Below, piece by piece: positions 36,871-49,589 of a stretch of DNA of 64,000 nt. Source of the DNA: Conus ventricosus. Lineage: Eukaryota; Mollusca; Gastropoda; Neogastropoda; Conidae. The stretch spans positions 81,816,470-81,880,469 of the forward strand of contig CM031607.1 in the NCBI GenBank assembly GCA_018398815.1. The letters run 5' to 3'. Below the pieces are notes generated by a model. That model did no database searches. It was not told where the DNA came from and saw nothing but the letters and a program-made list of their open reading frames with translations. A program made the translations under genes and the position numbers. Each line of letters starts with the position of its first letter. Within the stretch, counting starts at the first letter, position 1.

Positions 36871-39540
36871 TCACTTTGTTCCTCTTGACCAGATCCTGCT
36901 TGAACACCTCTCTGCCGCTTCTGCCATTGCTTTCAGGGCTCTGGTTTTTTTTTCCCCTGCAACTGAGAATGTTTCATGAGGTGTATGCAGACGTTCCTAC
37001 AAATCCCTTGCCCCAATTTTCTGCGTGAGGACTTTGACCTGATAGCCTTCTTCTCAGGCTGTTTGCCGAATCAGCATACTTTCCAGTCTTGTAGATTTGA
37101 GCTGCCTCCATTCTGTTCTCATATGGCACCGTGAGCTCGATCATGATCAGCTGCTTGGTTGACTTAGGTGGACTACTGTGTTGGTCTCTTTGCCACTCTT
37201 GTGATGATTCGGGTGACTCTTCCATTCTGGGGGTCTGCAGTGCACCCCAGTCATCTGCCCCACCAGCAGACTCTCCCTGCATGTTTCGGATGGCACTGTT
37301 GTTCTTGGCCAGATTTGGTGCCTCCTGCCGTGAAGAATGTTGCGGGTTCTTTTGGAGTCCTGATTCTCCTTTTGTGGTGTTGGTACTAGCCCAGACTACT
37401 TGTACATCTCTTTGAGCACTTGGTTGTGCCTCCATGTGTACCTTCCTTGGCCAGGGCTACTTTACATGAGCTTAGAACATGCTCCACTGTTTGTTTTTCA
37501 TGGCAGAGGGGGCATGAGGATCGTTGTTTTCCCCACTCACCAGGTTTGCATTTGAGGGCCCAGAAGGTCATATGCAGATCTGAGAATGAAGCTGACCCTT
37601 TGAGGGGCCTGTGCCAAATGTCATTCCAAGTTGGACGTCTTTGGAGTGCATTTCTCCACTTTGGGCCCATTGCCCTTGCTGGCTTGCTGGCTTGCTTTTT
37701 GGATTTCTTTTTTGGTCTTCTTCTTTTCTCATCTCCTGAATCATCATGTCTCTTTTGTTTTCCTTTGGCCTTTGACCACAATTCAGTTTTGGTCACCCCA
37801 GTCCTTGTTGTTGGTTGGTGTGTCCTGTTTATTCTCTGATCTTGAGGCTTTCTTTTGCAGAAACCATCGCCTCTTGAACTTTCCATTTTTTGCTGTCTTC
37901 AGCTGGGGCTTGATTGCTTCTACCACCTTGTCTCCTGAGTCCTCCAGAAAGTTTGAAGTCTGATTTCCCTGCTTTGTATTCCTCCAGGATGGATGTCAGT
38001 GGTAGTTTGAGCTTTGCTTGGCGACAGTGCAGCGCGATGTCAGTCAGACGGGTGGGACACCAAGCCATTTCCTTGTGAAAGTGTTGATTTTGGCTTCCAT
38101 TGCTTCCACTGTGTGGTGCAGATGTCGTATATCATCAGAGGCCATAGGGCTTTGGTATCAGCATGAACTGCAGACACCAGACCTTGATTTGCCAGGGAGC
38201 CACACTGGTCAATGGTCTCCAAGCCTTCTTCGCCCTCTGCTTGGTTTCTGTTGCTCTTTGTGTGTCTTTCAGCGTATCATATACCATCTTCCAAGGTCTT
38301 GCAGTTCTTTTGTGAAATGTTGGAAAGCCTGGTTGGCACTGAAGCCACAGATTCGGCCCCCTTTTCCCCCGTGGGACTCCGTGATTTTTTTGGCTTGAAA
38401 TTCATTTCTGGATGAGGCAACTATGTCGTCCAGCTTCTCCGGCCCTGACGTGTCTCGTCTTCTTGGAGTGAATCACTGTAGTGTCTCCATGAAGGCCCTT
38501 TAGAGGAGGATCTTTTTCCATCGCAGGTCTGTTTGTCTCGCGTTTGTTTGTTGTGCTTTCAAGTGAGTTCCCCTTGCCAGACGAACAGTATCGGGGAATT
38601 GACAGCCTTGATGCCACTTCCAAGTTGATCCCAAACAGTTGTGTTACTCTTGAAGAGAACCGCATTGAGAAGCCATTGAAGTACTTCTTGAGCTGTCGCG
38701 GATATTCTTTGGCAATGGTACATCTCAAGAGCCAACTGTATCATCTCATGGGGCACAGATCCATATGCGTTTGCCAGATCAAGCCACACTACGTCCAGGT
38801 CTCTCTTTTCTGTTTTTGCTTTTTGGATTGCGTCCCAGATCATTGTGGCGTGTACTACAGAGCCAGCCACGCCTGGGATTGCCACCTTTCTGGACTGACA
38901 CATCCAAGTACTTGTTTTCCATGAGGTACTTGGTCAGCCTTGCTGCCATGACAAAGAAGAAGATTTTCCCTTCGACGTTCAGTAGTGATATTGGCCTGAA
39001 CTGGCTGATGTCACTTGAGTTTTGCTCTTTGGGGATGTACACACCATCTGCCGTCATCCACTGGCCGCTGATCTTCTGGTTTCTCCAAGCGATCGCAGCA
39101 GCCTGTGGAGCCACTCCGCACCTTGGGACATTTCTTGTAAGCTGGTAAGGTATTCCGTTTGGCCCTGGTGATGATTTGGCTCTGGCTTTGTCGACCACCT
39201 TCTTGATTTCCGCAACGTTGGAGGCTTGCCATTGAACTGTTCCTCAGGGTTGGTTGGCCACACCAGACCTTGAATGTCGAGTGGTGCTTTGCTCTGTGAG
39301 TCAGAGTATGTTTTCCTCAGATGCTGCTCAAGAACTCCTTTGTCCACACTTAGGGTCCCAGATTTTGGCTGCTTAAACAGTTGTTCTGGCAAACTGGAGG
39401 GGTTTCTGAAGAAGCGCTCTTGTGTCTTCTTCTTTTTGCTCTTCCTCTTCCTCGCAGATTCCGCTTTGCTGAGGGCGCTGTGTTTTTCTTTCAGGTCTTC
39501 CCACAGTTTTTCCAAGCCTTGTTTTTCAGCTGGCAGTGCG
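36871..39540 (-). pseudogene. LINE with reverse transcriptase and restriction-like endonuclease (R2/NeSL-like), decayed
   Basis: Read on the minus strand, one protein can be followed through several frames. A basic linker comes first (RKRKSKKKKTQERFF, about 39430). Reverse transcriptase motifs follow: KSSPGPNGIPYQ (about 39150), PISLLNVEGKIFF (about 38970), and motif A VWLDLANAYGSVPH (about 38770) with its aspartate. Motif C at 38481-38495 is broken: a base is missing in the codon of the first of the two catalytic aspartates. Then come a thumb/linker, a CPLC...H...C zinc knuckle (about 37500) and ELTVPYENRMEAA (about 37130), typical of the type IIS-like endonuclease of R2/NeSL-group LINEs. 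The C-terminus ends at a TGA at 36871-36873. The 5' end is truncated at the tandem duplication at 39541. No intact ORF remains, so it is an inactive copy. The clade name is from recalled family sequences. Confidence 0.75.
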
Positions 39541-39621
39541 TAGTGTAGTAATGGATAGTATAATATTTCAACTAAAGACAGTAGTGTAGTAATGGATGTT
39601 ATAAATTTCAACTAAAGAGAG
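39541..39621. repeat. Tandem duplication, two units of about 41 bp
   Basis: The unit begins TAGTGTAGTAATGGAT at 39541 and repeats at 39582, each copy ending in TTTCAACTAAAGA. It lies exactly at the 5' end of the truncated LINE, so it may be a by-product of its integration. Confidence 0.8.
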
Positions 39622-39950
39622 GACTTATTTTTGCATATCTGAGAAGATGTAAAATTTGATCATGACGTTTTGGTCGATTCGTTACTTTGTTTGGTGCAGG
39701 TGTATCCTTTATATCATTATGTATAATTCATTTTGTGTTTTCATACTTCACCAAGTATCACTGCCCTGCATAAACATTACATCGTTAGAGCACTCTGTGA
39801 GTTTAAACCCTTATCACTCGATGGACCAAAAGTGTCAATTCATCACATTCAACTAAATGTGACGTCTGCACAACGTTTCCTTTTCTCAAGTAACATGCTT
39901 CGACCAAACGGACCACGCCCGTGACACACAATTTCCTCGTTTGCGAACGT
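39622..39950. other. Good-quality flank, nothing recognised
   Basis: Ordinary-looking sequence beyond the LINE. Short ORFs only, no family match. Confidence 0.4.
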
Positions 39951-42640
39951 TCAGTGCTGTCTGGTAAAGGGGGGTTTTCGGGGCGTAAAGGAAACCCCCC
40001 CAGGGGGGCCCGCTGGCTTTTTTCTGTGCGGGGAAACCCGATTCCCAGCTTGTGCAGTACAGCTTTGTATGTGCCCATCGCCAACATTGTTTTCGAAAAA
40101 GCGATGAGGACTTCTGTTGGTTTCCACAGTTTTGTGTCGGGAGTTGAATTCGACTGCGGTAAATCTAGGTAGGGTTTTTATTGAAATTGGGGTTTTTCCA
40201 AAGTTGTGTGTTGAAAAATTTGATGAACATGAGAGGTTTTTAGTTATTGGGGAATAAAGGGGAAATTTTGCAGAAATTGGAAACAGTCTGTGTGTTTCCT
40301 GTATTAAAAATTTAAACATAAAAAAGGAAGATGAAAAGTAATATGTATTCAATGTGAAATGAAAATAAAATGTTTTTTAACGAGCATGACTTATGGGGCG
40401 TAAAAACGGGTTAAAATTAAAAGGGGAAACGGTAGATGCCTGTATTTTTTAACTTTAAAGATGAAATTTTGGAAAATTTACCTTCCGCCTTAGATTGTGT
40501 GGGGCCTATCATAAAAGCGTCATTTTTAAAAACAGGGTTTTGTGTTATGTATGTGTAAAACCCCAAAAATGAAATTTGAGTTTTCGGGAAGGGGACTCGT
40601 TGATTGGGTTTTTAATCTGAATGATTATGGATTTCTTTTTCCAAAGGGGAAAATTTTTAAAAATTGTTTTTTGGGACATGTGATTCTGTGTTTTAACTGG
40701 GGGGCAATGTGTATTTTTTTTAAAATTAAAGGGCGTATTAAGCAAATTTTTTTGGACGGACGACTTTTTTTTGTTCATTTGGGGGAATACAATCTTTTTG
40801 ATTTAAGTTGTTATTTTCGGGAAAAGCGATTTTTGCGGGCTTTGAAATTAAAAAAATGTTTTGTTTTTAAAAATGGGGTAGTAAAATTAAAAAAGGATAT
40901 CTTTTGTATAATTATTTTATAGTTTTATGAAAGGGGATAAAATTTTTAATTTTTTGGGGAAGGTTTGAGAGGGGTTTCATTTGAAGATTCCCCCCTTAAG
41001 AAAAAAAAAAAGGTTTTTAAATGAACACTTTTTTTTTTCCTAATGCGGAAAATTTCGAAAATTTAAAATTTAAACCCGCTTGGGGAGAGTAAAAGTAAAA
41101 ATTGGCCCTTAAGATTACAAAACCCAGGTGGGTCTTTTGGAAATTAAAAAACAAAAACACAACACAACACAAACGCCACACAAAACACACCCCACCACAA
41201 AACCCCACCACACACACAACACAAAACCACACAACACACAACACACAACCACACACAAAACACGAGGGCCCGCACGCACGCCGACGACAACAAAAAACCC
41301 CCCACAACCCACCCACCACAAAAACACTTTAACACCGCACTTTCCCGCAGAAACCCACACACCCCACACACACACACACACAAAACACAACACACACCAC
41401 CCCACACACAAAACCCAACACACAAACACACCACACACACACACACAAAAAACACACCCCAACACACACCACCAGTAGAGCAGGGTTTGGGGGGTTAAAA
41501 AGAAGAGTTCGAAAAAGTTAAAGGAGTATTCAGCCGACGGTTTAAAAGGGTTGATTTTCCCTCTGCATACAGAGGGTATACGGGAAATGGTGAAATTACG
41601 CACCCGGGGCAGAGCCGGGGTGTGTAGATAATACTGTCCCCTTTAGTTTTGTATGGGCAGCGTTTAGCATTTCACGGAAATATTTTTTTGCAGCGACAAT
41701 ATTTTCGGGAAAAAAAATTGTCGAGTACAATTTTTCCGATACTGTCGCCCCAAAAATTTTGGCAAAAGCTTTTTGGACAGGACACTGAAAAATATTGTAG
41801 TTAGTGTTTGTTTGTCGTTTGCGAGCATTTTCATATGAAATATTACGCTAGCTTTCCCCCCTTTTCCCCGGGGAAATTGGCCCGGGGGGGGCCTTTTTTT
41901 TTTTTTTTGAAATTTCACAGCGCGTTTTTTTCTGCTTATTTGAAGAAACGTCGCCGTTTTGGCGTCAAAAAAACACGAAAATAATGCGGCCTCCCCTGGA
42001 AGGGAAAAATTTTTGAAAGTGTTTTTTTTTTTAAAACATAAATTTTTTTGCCCGAAAGTCAAATTTTCTTTTGGTGTGTGTGTGTGTCGTCGTCGGTTTA
42101 ATGCCCTTCCACTTTAGTGATTCAGACGTTTATGTATGGGTGAATGAAGTATGCAAATGATGAAGTTTTAATCCATTAACAAAGAATATGGAATTCCCCC
42201 CCCCCCCCCCCCCCCCCCCCCCCCACCCCCCTTTCCCCTTTCCCCTTAACAATTTTAAGTGGGGGAAGTGAAAAAGTCTACAGATATGGGGCAATTGAAC
42301 TATTTAAAAAACACTTAAAAATGAGTCCCAAGGGAAAAGAGGCATTGTTTAAAAAAATTGGTAAAGGGAATGAAATGGAAACCATCAGTATTAAAAACCC
42401 TCAATACCCCAATTTTTTTAAGAGCTATCTTTCTTTGGGGGATTGAAACGCCCCGATGATGACATTTTAAAATTTCCCAAACATTTAACATTATGGGCAA
42501 TATTTTGTTTTTAAGCGTTTTAAACGGAAACTATGGATTTGCTTTCAAACTCCCTAGAGAGGAGGAGATTTTTTGAACCCTTTTCCCCTCGTAAACCCCT
42601 CACAAAAGTGGGGGGTGTGTGTGTGTGTGTGTGTTTGTGG

Positions 42641-42679
<39 letters not shown>

Positions 42680-45600
42680 GTGGTGTGTGTGTGTGGGGGG
42701 GGTGGAAGTGAAAAGTGATGTTTTTTTCCCTATTGTAGTCCCAGGGACATTAGCACAAAAGAAAACGGGGAAGATTGGGTAAGTTTAAGAACCCCCAAGA
42801 AATGCAGTTTACCCCCTTTTTCTAAATTTTTCTTCACCAAGGTTAATTTTTTGTAAAGCGTACCTAGGGGCTTCATATAGTTCCCGCCATCAAAAAGGCT
42901 TCTTTATTTTTTAAAAAATTTAAAATTTTGAAAAACTTTAAAAATTTTTTAAAGAAAAGGAAGCCCAAATTTTGACCCTCATTTCGGGTTAAATGGGCCA
43001 GGGAGTGGAAATATTGGGCCCGGGCCTATATTAACCTCAAGATTATTATAAATCCAAAAACAATATTGTTGGGGCTGTTGGCTAAAATTTGATTTTTTGG
43101 GAGGTTTGTTCGTAAACCCTTTTTGGCACCCAAGGCTCAACCAATTTAAAACTAAACTTTAAAAAGTAAATGATTATCCTTTTAAATTTTCCAGGGGAAA
43201 GAAAAACTAATAATAGGGGTTCCCAAAAGCTAATAAAAGCCCCATTGTTTGAAAAAGGGCGGGTTTTAGTTGTCTTGCTTTTTGCAGTGCTTCCAAAGGG
43301 GACTTAAGTCCCTGAATTTACAAAGAGTCAAAGTGACCCATTTTTTTCACAAGGAACCAAAAAATTATCAGAGGTTAATGCAGAGTTCAGGGGTCATTTG
43401 GTTTTTTTTTTACTGCCGTTTTTAAGGGATTTAAAACCAAGGAAGCCTGATTTGAAATTTTAAATTTAAATTTTTATTTTGGGTTTAAAGGATAATGATT
43501 TCTTTTTCCAAAACTTTTATTGTTTAATGAAAAAAACAACGCAGAAAAAATTTCAGAAGTCGTTCAAAATGGGTTTTTTTTTCTTGTCGTTTTAAAAGGG
43601 ACCCAAGGCCTAAATATAATAATGAATAATAAAATTAAAAACATTGTTCAAAATGTGGAAAAAAAACAAATTTTTTATAAATTATCTTTTTTTTGGATGG
43701 GGGTTTTTTTTAAAAAAAAACAAAAAGAATTAATGTTCGGGAAAAAAAAAGAACATTGAAAACACAGTCAATATTTGGTATGTTTCTTTAAACAAGTGGT
43801 GCCCCACAGGGCACGGCGCGCGGGCGCGCCACACAAAACCCCACACACAACAAACCCCAAAACACACACAAAACCCACCCCACCACCACACACACCCCAC
43901 ACCAACACATCCCCACACACACACAACAAACACACACACAACACCCACACCAAAAACCAAAACACACCAACCAAAACCCCCTCCACGCACGCACGCAAGA
44001 TGCACGCAGCCCCCGCCCCGGGACGCCGCACGCACGCACACACGCACTGCCGACAAAATGGATCTGAATCTAAGTCTTTTCGGGAGAAAGACAGAAACCC
44101 CAACCCTTTTTAAAAGATAAGTTCCTTTTTTGAAAGTCAAAGGGGCATGTGTTTTTTTTGTGATGCCGGAAGTTAAAAATTTAAAAGGGGCCCTAGTCCC
44201 GTAAGGTTTGAAGCGGTTAAAAAGCTAATAACGCAAATTTCTCCCAAAATCATTGTCATAATTATTTCTTTTCTTCGGGCAAAACATTTTGGCCCATTAA
44301 AAAGGGGCAGTCCCCAAAAAACTGTAACTTGTAAAAAGTTTTTCTATAATGCCCTGGAAATATTACATCATTTTCTTTTTTTGGGTTTTTTTTTTCTTTT
44401 TTTAGTAAGTCCAAATAGAAATTCGGGAGACATTTGAGGTAGAAGGAAAGGGTTTTAAGGTTGGGTGGTGTAATGGAAAAAGTTTTCCCTAATATAAGAG
44501 GGGGTTTTCCCCTTTTGTGGGTTTCGTTGTTTCCCTGATATCCCTTGTTTTCCCTTTACTTTCCATATGAAATTTACATAGCCCTGTCACCCATTTATAA
44601 TATTATGGGGGTAATTATATTATTTGTTCCTCGGCTTTGGGCCTTTCTCGGGCCCCCTTCCTTTTCTGGCCTATACACCTCCCTTTAACGGTTTGTTTTC
44701 CCTCCGTTGTAAGGGGGTGAAAGGGGTGAGGAAATGTATTTTGTGTGGGGTTTGTTTTGGTTTTTTTGGGGCCCCCGCATTGGGGGGTGTACTTTGGGGT
44801 GTGGCCAAGTTCCCCCCCCCCCTCTCTTTTTCTTCTTCTTTTCCCCCCTTTTCTCCCCTCTCTCTCTCTCTCTTTCTTAACCACACACACCAAAACACAC
44901 ACAAACACACAACCCCCACACACAAACAAACAACACCCCACAACACACGTGGAACACCAAACCCCCATGCCGGGGGGTACCCAAAAAAATTAAAACGCAC
45001 ATAATTCTAAAAAAAGGGTTAATTTTGTAACTTGCAGGGGTTTGGGGGGGGAAGTCTTAAGGCTTTATTAATTGGGCTAGGGGGGAAAAAAAAATACGCC
45101 CCCCGCAAAAAATTTAGGGGGGGTGGGGTATTGGGGAAAGTGATGCTGACATGGGGGGTTTCCTAGGAGGGAGAGAGAGAGAGAAAAGGAGAGAGAAGAG
45201 AGGGGAGGAAGAGAGGAAAGGGGAGAGGAACGGAAAAGGAGGAGAGAGGGGGGGGGGGGGAAAGGGGGAAGAGAGAGAGGGGAGGGAAAAAGAGAGAGGG
45301 GGGGGAGGGGAGAGAGAGAGGGGGGGAGAGAGGGGGGGGGGGAGAAAGAGAAAGAGAGAGGGGGAAGAGGGGAAGGGGGAAGAGAGAGAAAAAGGAAAAG
45401 GAAGAGGAAAAGATGGGGAGAGAAGAGAGAGAGGGGAGAGGGAGGAGAGCCGGGGAGAGAGAGGTTGCGTGAATTTTGGACAAATGAAATAAAATTTTAA
45501 AATTTTAGATAAATTTCAGTTGTTTCAGGGGGCCAACCCCAAAACAACCCCCACACACACACACAAAACACACACACAACCACACACAACCCAAACCCCA

Positions 45601-46415
45601 AACCCCACCCACACCAACACCACACACCCACAACCCCCACAAAACCCCACACACACACCACACAAACCAAAAACACACCACCCCCAAAACCACAAACACC
45701 GTCGCGCCGTTCCCCAAAATCGCACACCTAGTGCACGTCCATGAGGGGAAAAGAGAGAGAGAGGGAGGAGAAGAGAGAGAGATAAAGAGATGAGAGAGAG
45801 AGAGAGGAGAGAGGAGAGGAGGAGAGAGAGAGGGGGGGGGGGGGGGGGGAAGGGGAGACCCAAAAAAACAGAAGTTTTATGGACGAGGGGAAAAACCCAA
45901 AAAGAGTCCCAAAAGATAGAGGGAGGGCGATACTAGGAAAGAATGAGCGGGGGGAAAAAAAAAAAAAATAGGACCGAAAGATGACCCACGTCAAACAGGG
46001 GCACAAATTTAAAAAATTTGGGCGGGAAAAACAATGGGGCAAGTAATAATGAGAGGGGGAGGGGGGGGTGGGTTTGGGGGAAAAAACCCAAAAATGTCTT
46101 CGACCCTCGTTTTTTTTTCCCTGAAATGCTGTCTAGAGCGGGCAACTTTTTTTACGGAAAAAATTTTTTTACATTTAAAAGCTGTCGCTGCGACTTGATT
46201 TTATTTTTTAAGCAAAAGCAGTTGTTTTGGACATTTCTGTAAAATCCTTTTCGCGGAAAAGTTTTTTTGAAAATTTTGTCGTCAGCGATTTTAAATTTTT
46301 TTGGGAACCCGCCCAAATATTTCCCGGGGGAAATACTGTCCCTGCGACACGAAATTTTTTTAACGACCGTATTATAAGGGCCCCGGTCCTTGGGGGGGGG
46401 ATAAAATTTTTAGTT
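39951..46415. other. Low-accuracy consensus with many microsatellites
   Basis: Homopolymer smears return at about 39965 and end at about 46415. Simple repeats inside: CA at 41150-41470, a C homopolymer at 42195-42225, GT at 42612-42705, CA at 43828-44045, CT/CA at 44820-44945, GA-rich at 45165-45470, CA at 45540-45715 and GA at 45750-45850. No coding frame with family resemblance is seen on either strand. Confidence 0.6.
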
Positions 46416-46920
46416 TTGATGTAGGGATTCTTGCAGAATCGTGGATAACACATTCGGTACTCCAGTCTCTGTACAAACGGAGACGAATTTTCGTATCAGT
46501 AACCCAGTTCGTATGCACCATAACTCTCACAAGGTTCACTGCTTTCGAACAAGAAGTTGTCAAGTTCTTGATGTGGATTTAAGGTTCAGTTTTCGGTTGA
46601 GACAGCTCCCAGGGATTTTGCTTCCTTCATATCTGAAATCTTGCATGTATCTAGACGAATTTCAGGGAATTGCGTCCGCACGCATGCATGCATGTACATG
46701 AGAAGTGGGTGGGTGAGGGGAAGATGGGGAGGAATAAAAAGTTGGGGTTACAACGAAGCGGATTGTGAAGGCCACTTTAAGATGCATTTTCTGGTAAAAA
46801 TCACTTCTCTTGTAAGACAAAGCTCTTATGGGATAAAAACTGCTCTACTATCGCAGAGAGGCCAAGGAAGAAACAGAGGTAGATACAAGGGTAAGTTATC
46901 ATCTCTTAAAAAAATCTCTC
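46416..46920. other. Good-quality DNA, no feature recognised
   Basis: Base quality appears normal again. An 86-codon open frame at 46441-46701 has no recognisable motif. Confidence 0.4.
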
Positions 46921-46926
46921 TCACAC

Positions 46927-47019
<93 letters not shown>

Positions 47020-47042
47020 GCACGCACGCACGCACGTGCGCG
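46921..47042. repeat. (CA)n then (CGCA)n microsatellite
   Basis: About 94 bases of pure CA followed by about five CGCA units. Confidence 0.95.
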
Positions 47043-47289
47043 CTCTCGCTCACTGCCATAAATATACATGTCCGATTAAAACAGTATTTGAAAACGGACC
47101 ATCCGGGCGCATTTCACATCACGTACTTTAGATATAACAAATTCCTTTAGCAGTTTTTTAATGACAGTTCGTGCATTCAGCCCATCAACAATTGTTCTTA
47201 TGCTACAAATCCAATACTGTTTAAGATAGCGTAATTTGCTTTTCTCTTGGACCGATTCAACTGGGACAAATTAAAAAAATGAAACAACA

Positions 47290-48059
47290 ACAACAAAAAA
47301 CTAAAGTTCTGGGCCATCAGAGTGGTCTTTGTTCACCATATGGTCAGCAACTACATGTGTTTACTTCGTTTTAAATTTGGCATCTGATTTGTGGTTTCTC
47401 CAGCGGTTTTAATGTTTGTTGTGGACGCTGCATACCACATACTGTGAAGTTCACACATTAAACATAGACAACGTTCGGGGTGTCACATGTCAAGTGTTGT
47501 CCAATTTTCTATTTCCTGCCATCCCATGGAGACACTAGCGTTTCCATTGAATGGCGACATGTGTCACATTTTTTTGCTACATAGATAAAAACCTGATTTG
47601 TTAGCTGGTCCATAGACAACATGATGTTTAGGAAGTGTACGCTTGTAAAGTTGGGCTAGATTTGGTCTTTTTCTATCAGTGGATATTATGCATCTAGGGA
47701 GATTTCCGTATTCACATCATTGGCATATAAAAGATGTAGGTATCTTTTAATAATGGCAGATCTTGAAGGGACTCGTGGATCAACCGTAGTCACCCATGCA
47801 GTTTGTTTGTTTTTTTCTCCTAGGTTTTTGAAGCAATTTACCTGTTCTTGGAGGCCCCTTCTAGTAATCTAGCTTTAACTTCCTCATATGGCCATCCAGG
47901 AGGGCAAGATATTGTGAATATTCCTCCATTCTTTTCTGCAGGTCATGATCATCACTGCAGGTCATGCGCAGTCTCGTACTAATTCCTTGAAAAAACCTTG
48001 TAAAAACCCGCTGGAGAGTGGCAACTGTTGAGTGGTAGGTAAGAGTGGTTATGCTTACT
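47290..48059 (-). pseudogene. Penelope-like element, 3' part: linker and GIY-YIG endonuclease
   Basis: On the minus strand the linker of Penelope-like proteins can be followed: HNHSYLPLNSCHSP near 48045, then a frame shift to STRLRMTCSDDHDLQKRM and AWVTTVDPRVPSRS (about 47800). Next is a CDTCRH zinc motif at about 47550-47567 and IGQHLTCDTPNVVYV (about 47490). After that comes the GIY-YIG-type nuclease with MWYAAST and, after a one-base shift, RWRNHKSDAKFKTK (about 47400), which holds the conserved arginine and histidine. Penelope-like elements use a reverse transcriptase plus this nuclease to integrate. The matching reverse transcriptase part lies at 52160-52645 on the same strand, separated by the DIRS-like insertion. 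Several single-base shifts and stops make it non-functional as written. Confidence 0.75.
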
Positions 48060-48061
48060 AA

Positions 48062-48328
48062 CTATGAAATTAAACAAGGCTTACCTGTAAGCTGTACTTT
48101 GATTTGAATTATTTAGAGCATAGTGTTGGGAAGGAGCGTTCACATGAGATGCTGTGCGCGGGAACATACTCAGGTTTTAGACGCGACTGACCTCCTCTAA
48201 CAGAAACTATACTTGGGAAGGTTTTCAAAATTTTATCAGAGCTGTGGAGGGAGGGCATGTGAACACTCCTTCCCAACACTACGCTCTAAATAATCCAAAT
48301 TAAACTACAACTCTTGCTTAATTTCATA
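48062..48328. repeat. DIRS 3' terminal region: inverted repeat arms around a 109-base spacer
   Basis: The arm 48062-48146 is the imperfect reverse complement of 48256-48328. The strongest block is TAGAGC...GTGTTGGGAAGGAG against CTCCTTCCCAACAC...GCTCTA. The outermost piece, TATGAAATTAAACAAG at 48063-48078, pairs with CTTGCTTAATTTCATA at 48313-48328. In single strand it could fold into a long hairpin. Confidence 0.85.
48140..48158. repeat. DIRS terminal inverted repeat block, 3' copy
   Basis: TCACATGAGATGCTGTGCG is the reverse complement of 52110-52128 at 18 of 19 positions. It ties the two ends of the element together as inverted terminal repeats. Confidence 0.75.
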
Positions 48329-48344
48329 ATCATTTCTCGCATAG
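48313..48344. repeat. DIRS internal complementary region
   Basis: The first half (48313-48328) is complementary to the element's extreme 3' end at 48063-48078. The second half (48332-48344, ATTTCTCGCATAG) is complementary to the extreme 5' end at 52147-52159. Three bases (ATC) lie between. This is the arrangement used in the DIRS model to align the two ends for circle formation. Confidence 0.8.
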
Positions 48345-48495
48345 AGATTAGTTAATCCATATTCACATGAGAATTTAGAGGTCGAGGTCAAACGCAGTAA
48401 CTGAATCAACTGCTGAGATAGTTTCTTACATTTTATTCATACCATGTCAGACATTTTACTTGCGCAGTTCAACATGAAACCTGAAACAGCAGATT

Positions 48496-49180
48496 TTACA
48501 ATTTCTTTACAAACTTGTCCAGAATGGACTGACTGAAGCTTTTGTGTGGCACCACTGGTTTGAAGTAAAAACGGCTAAAAGTGCCTTCTCTTGACCAGCC
48601 AGCTGCTGCCAAAATAGAGTCAATGGGGACATCCCTGCTGAAAGCTGCTGATGTACTAGCTGCTCTAGTACTATGCGCTGAAAACTTAGAAATGTCCACT
48701 ACAGATGACTCCAACACTGTCTTTATCCATCTGGAGAAAGTGTCTCTTGAAACATGTCCATGGGGTTTCACATAAGTCTAAGACTATTGGATCTCTTCAA
48801 GTCTTCTTGCATACGTACAACAACATACAGCTTTTGATTTGGAAAACACATTACTTCTATAGGCTGTATATGATTCCCTGGTTTGGACTGCATAAAAACT
48901 GAACTGTATTTTATTCTACACTTCCATTCACTAATTTTTGCATCCTGAACATTCAGTGCATGAAGAGTTTGGCCTTTGTGACTTGATATTAGGCTAGAAT
49001 CATTGCCAGTCTGAGGGTAAGATGTTTGAGATCTAGTTTCTCTACTGTGTCCCAGCCTGCAAGATACTGAACTACTAAATCAACATCCCATACCTCCCGA
49101 TATTTTGGAAAGGATGGCTTATTTTCAAATGCTTCCTTAACTATACGATATATAACTGGATGACTACCCATAGAATCCTT
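48496..49180 (-). pseudogene. Tyrosine recombinase of the DIRS-like element
   Basis: The core-binding part is readable at 49171-48989 (HPVIYRIVKEAF...FPKYREVWDVDLVVQYL, ending KHLTLRLAMILA). In the next frame ISSHKGQTLHALN occupies the site of the first catalytic arginine, with lysine (codon at 48975-48977) where arginine is usual. A third open frame, 48771-48496, holds the second active-site box FSAHSTRAAST (H-x-x-R) and AGWSREGTFSRFYFKP with the nucleophile tyrosine. The enzyme joins the circular DNA copy to target DNA by strand exchange. Frame changes between the three blocks mean it is not intact as written. Confidence 0.75.
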
Positions 49181-49589
49181 TGCTTGCTCTTGTCTTGTAC
49201 AGTTCTGAAAGAAAATTTGCTACATCTGTGTGTGATGGAACTATGATTTGAATTCTAGCTACATATTCCTGCCACTTTCTAATGTAGCTGTCATATGCTC
49301 TGGCGGTGGACGGGCGCCATCAATCCATCAGAGGGTCCACTCTTCCCCTGTCATTCCAGCTTGCTGATAAATTAGCCGCAGATCTTGCAGACTAGCAGGT
49401 TCAGACACCTTTGCTGTATCAGGGGATGAATGGCCTCTGGTTGGCTGGGGAGATGTAGAAGCCTGGTCCTGCACGGGAGCCTCACGGGTGGGGCCACCAA
49501 CAGTTGCTGGAGTGCTGGGTACCATACCTGTGTTGGCCAGTCTGGCACCACTAGCACTCCCATGACCTTGTCCTGCTGAACCTTCTGAT

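Noticed and set aside
48062..48328. Independent MITE next to the recombinase gene
   Set aside because: The inverted repeat matches the element's own terminus and internal complementary region, so it is explained as part of the DIRS-like element.
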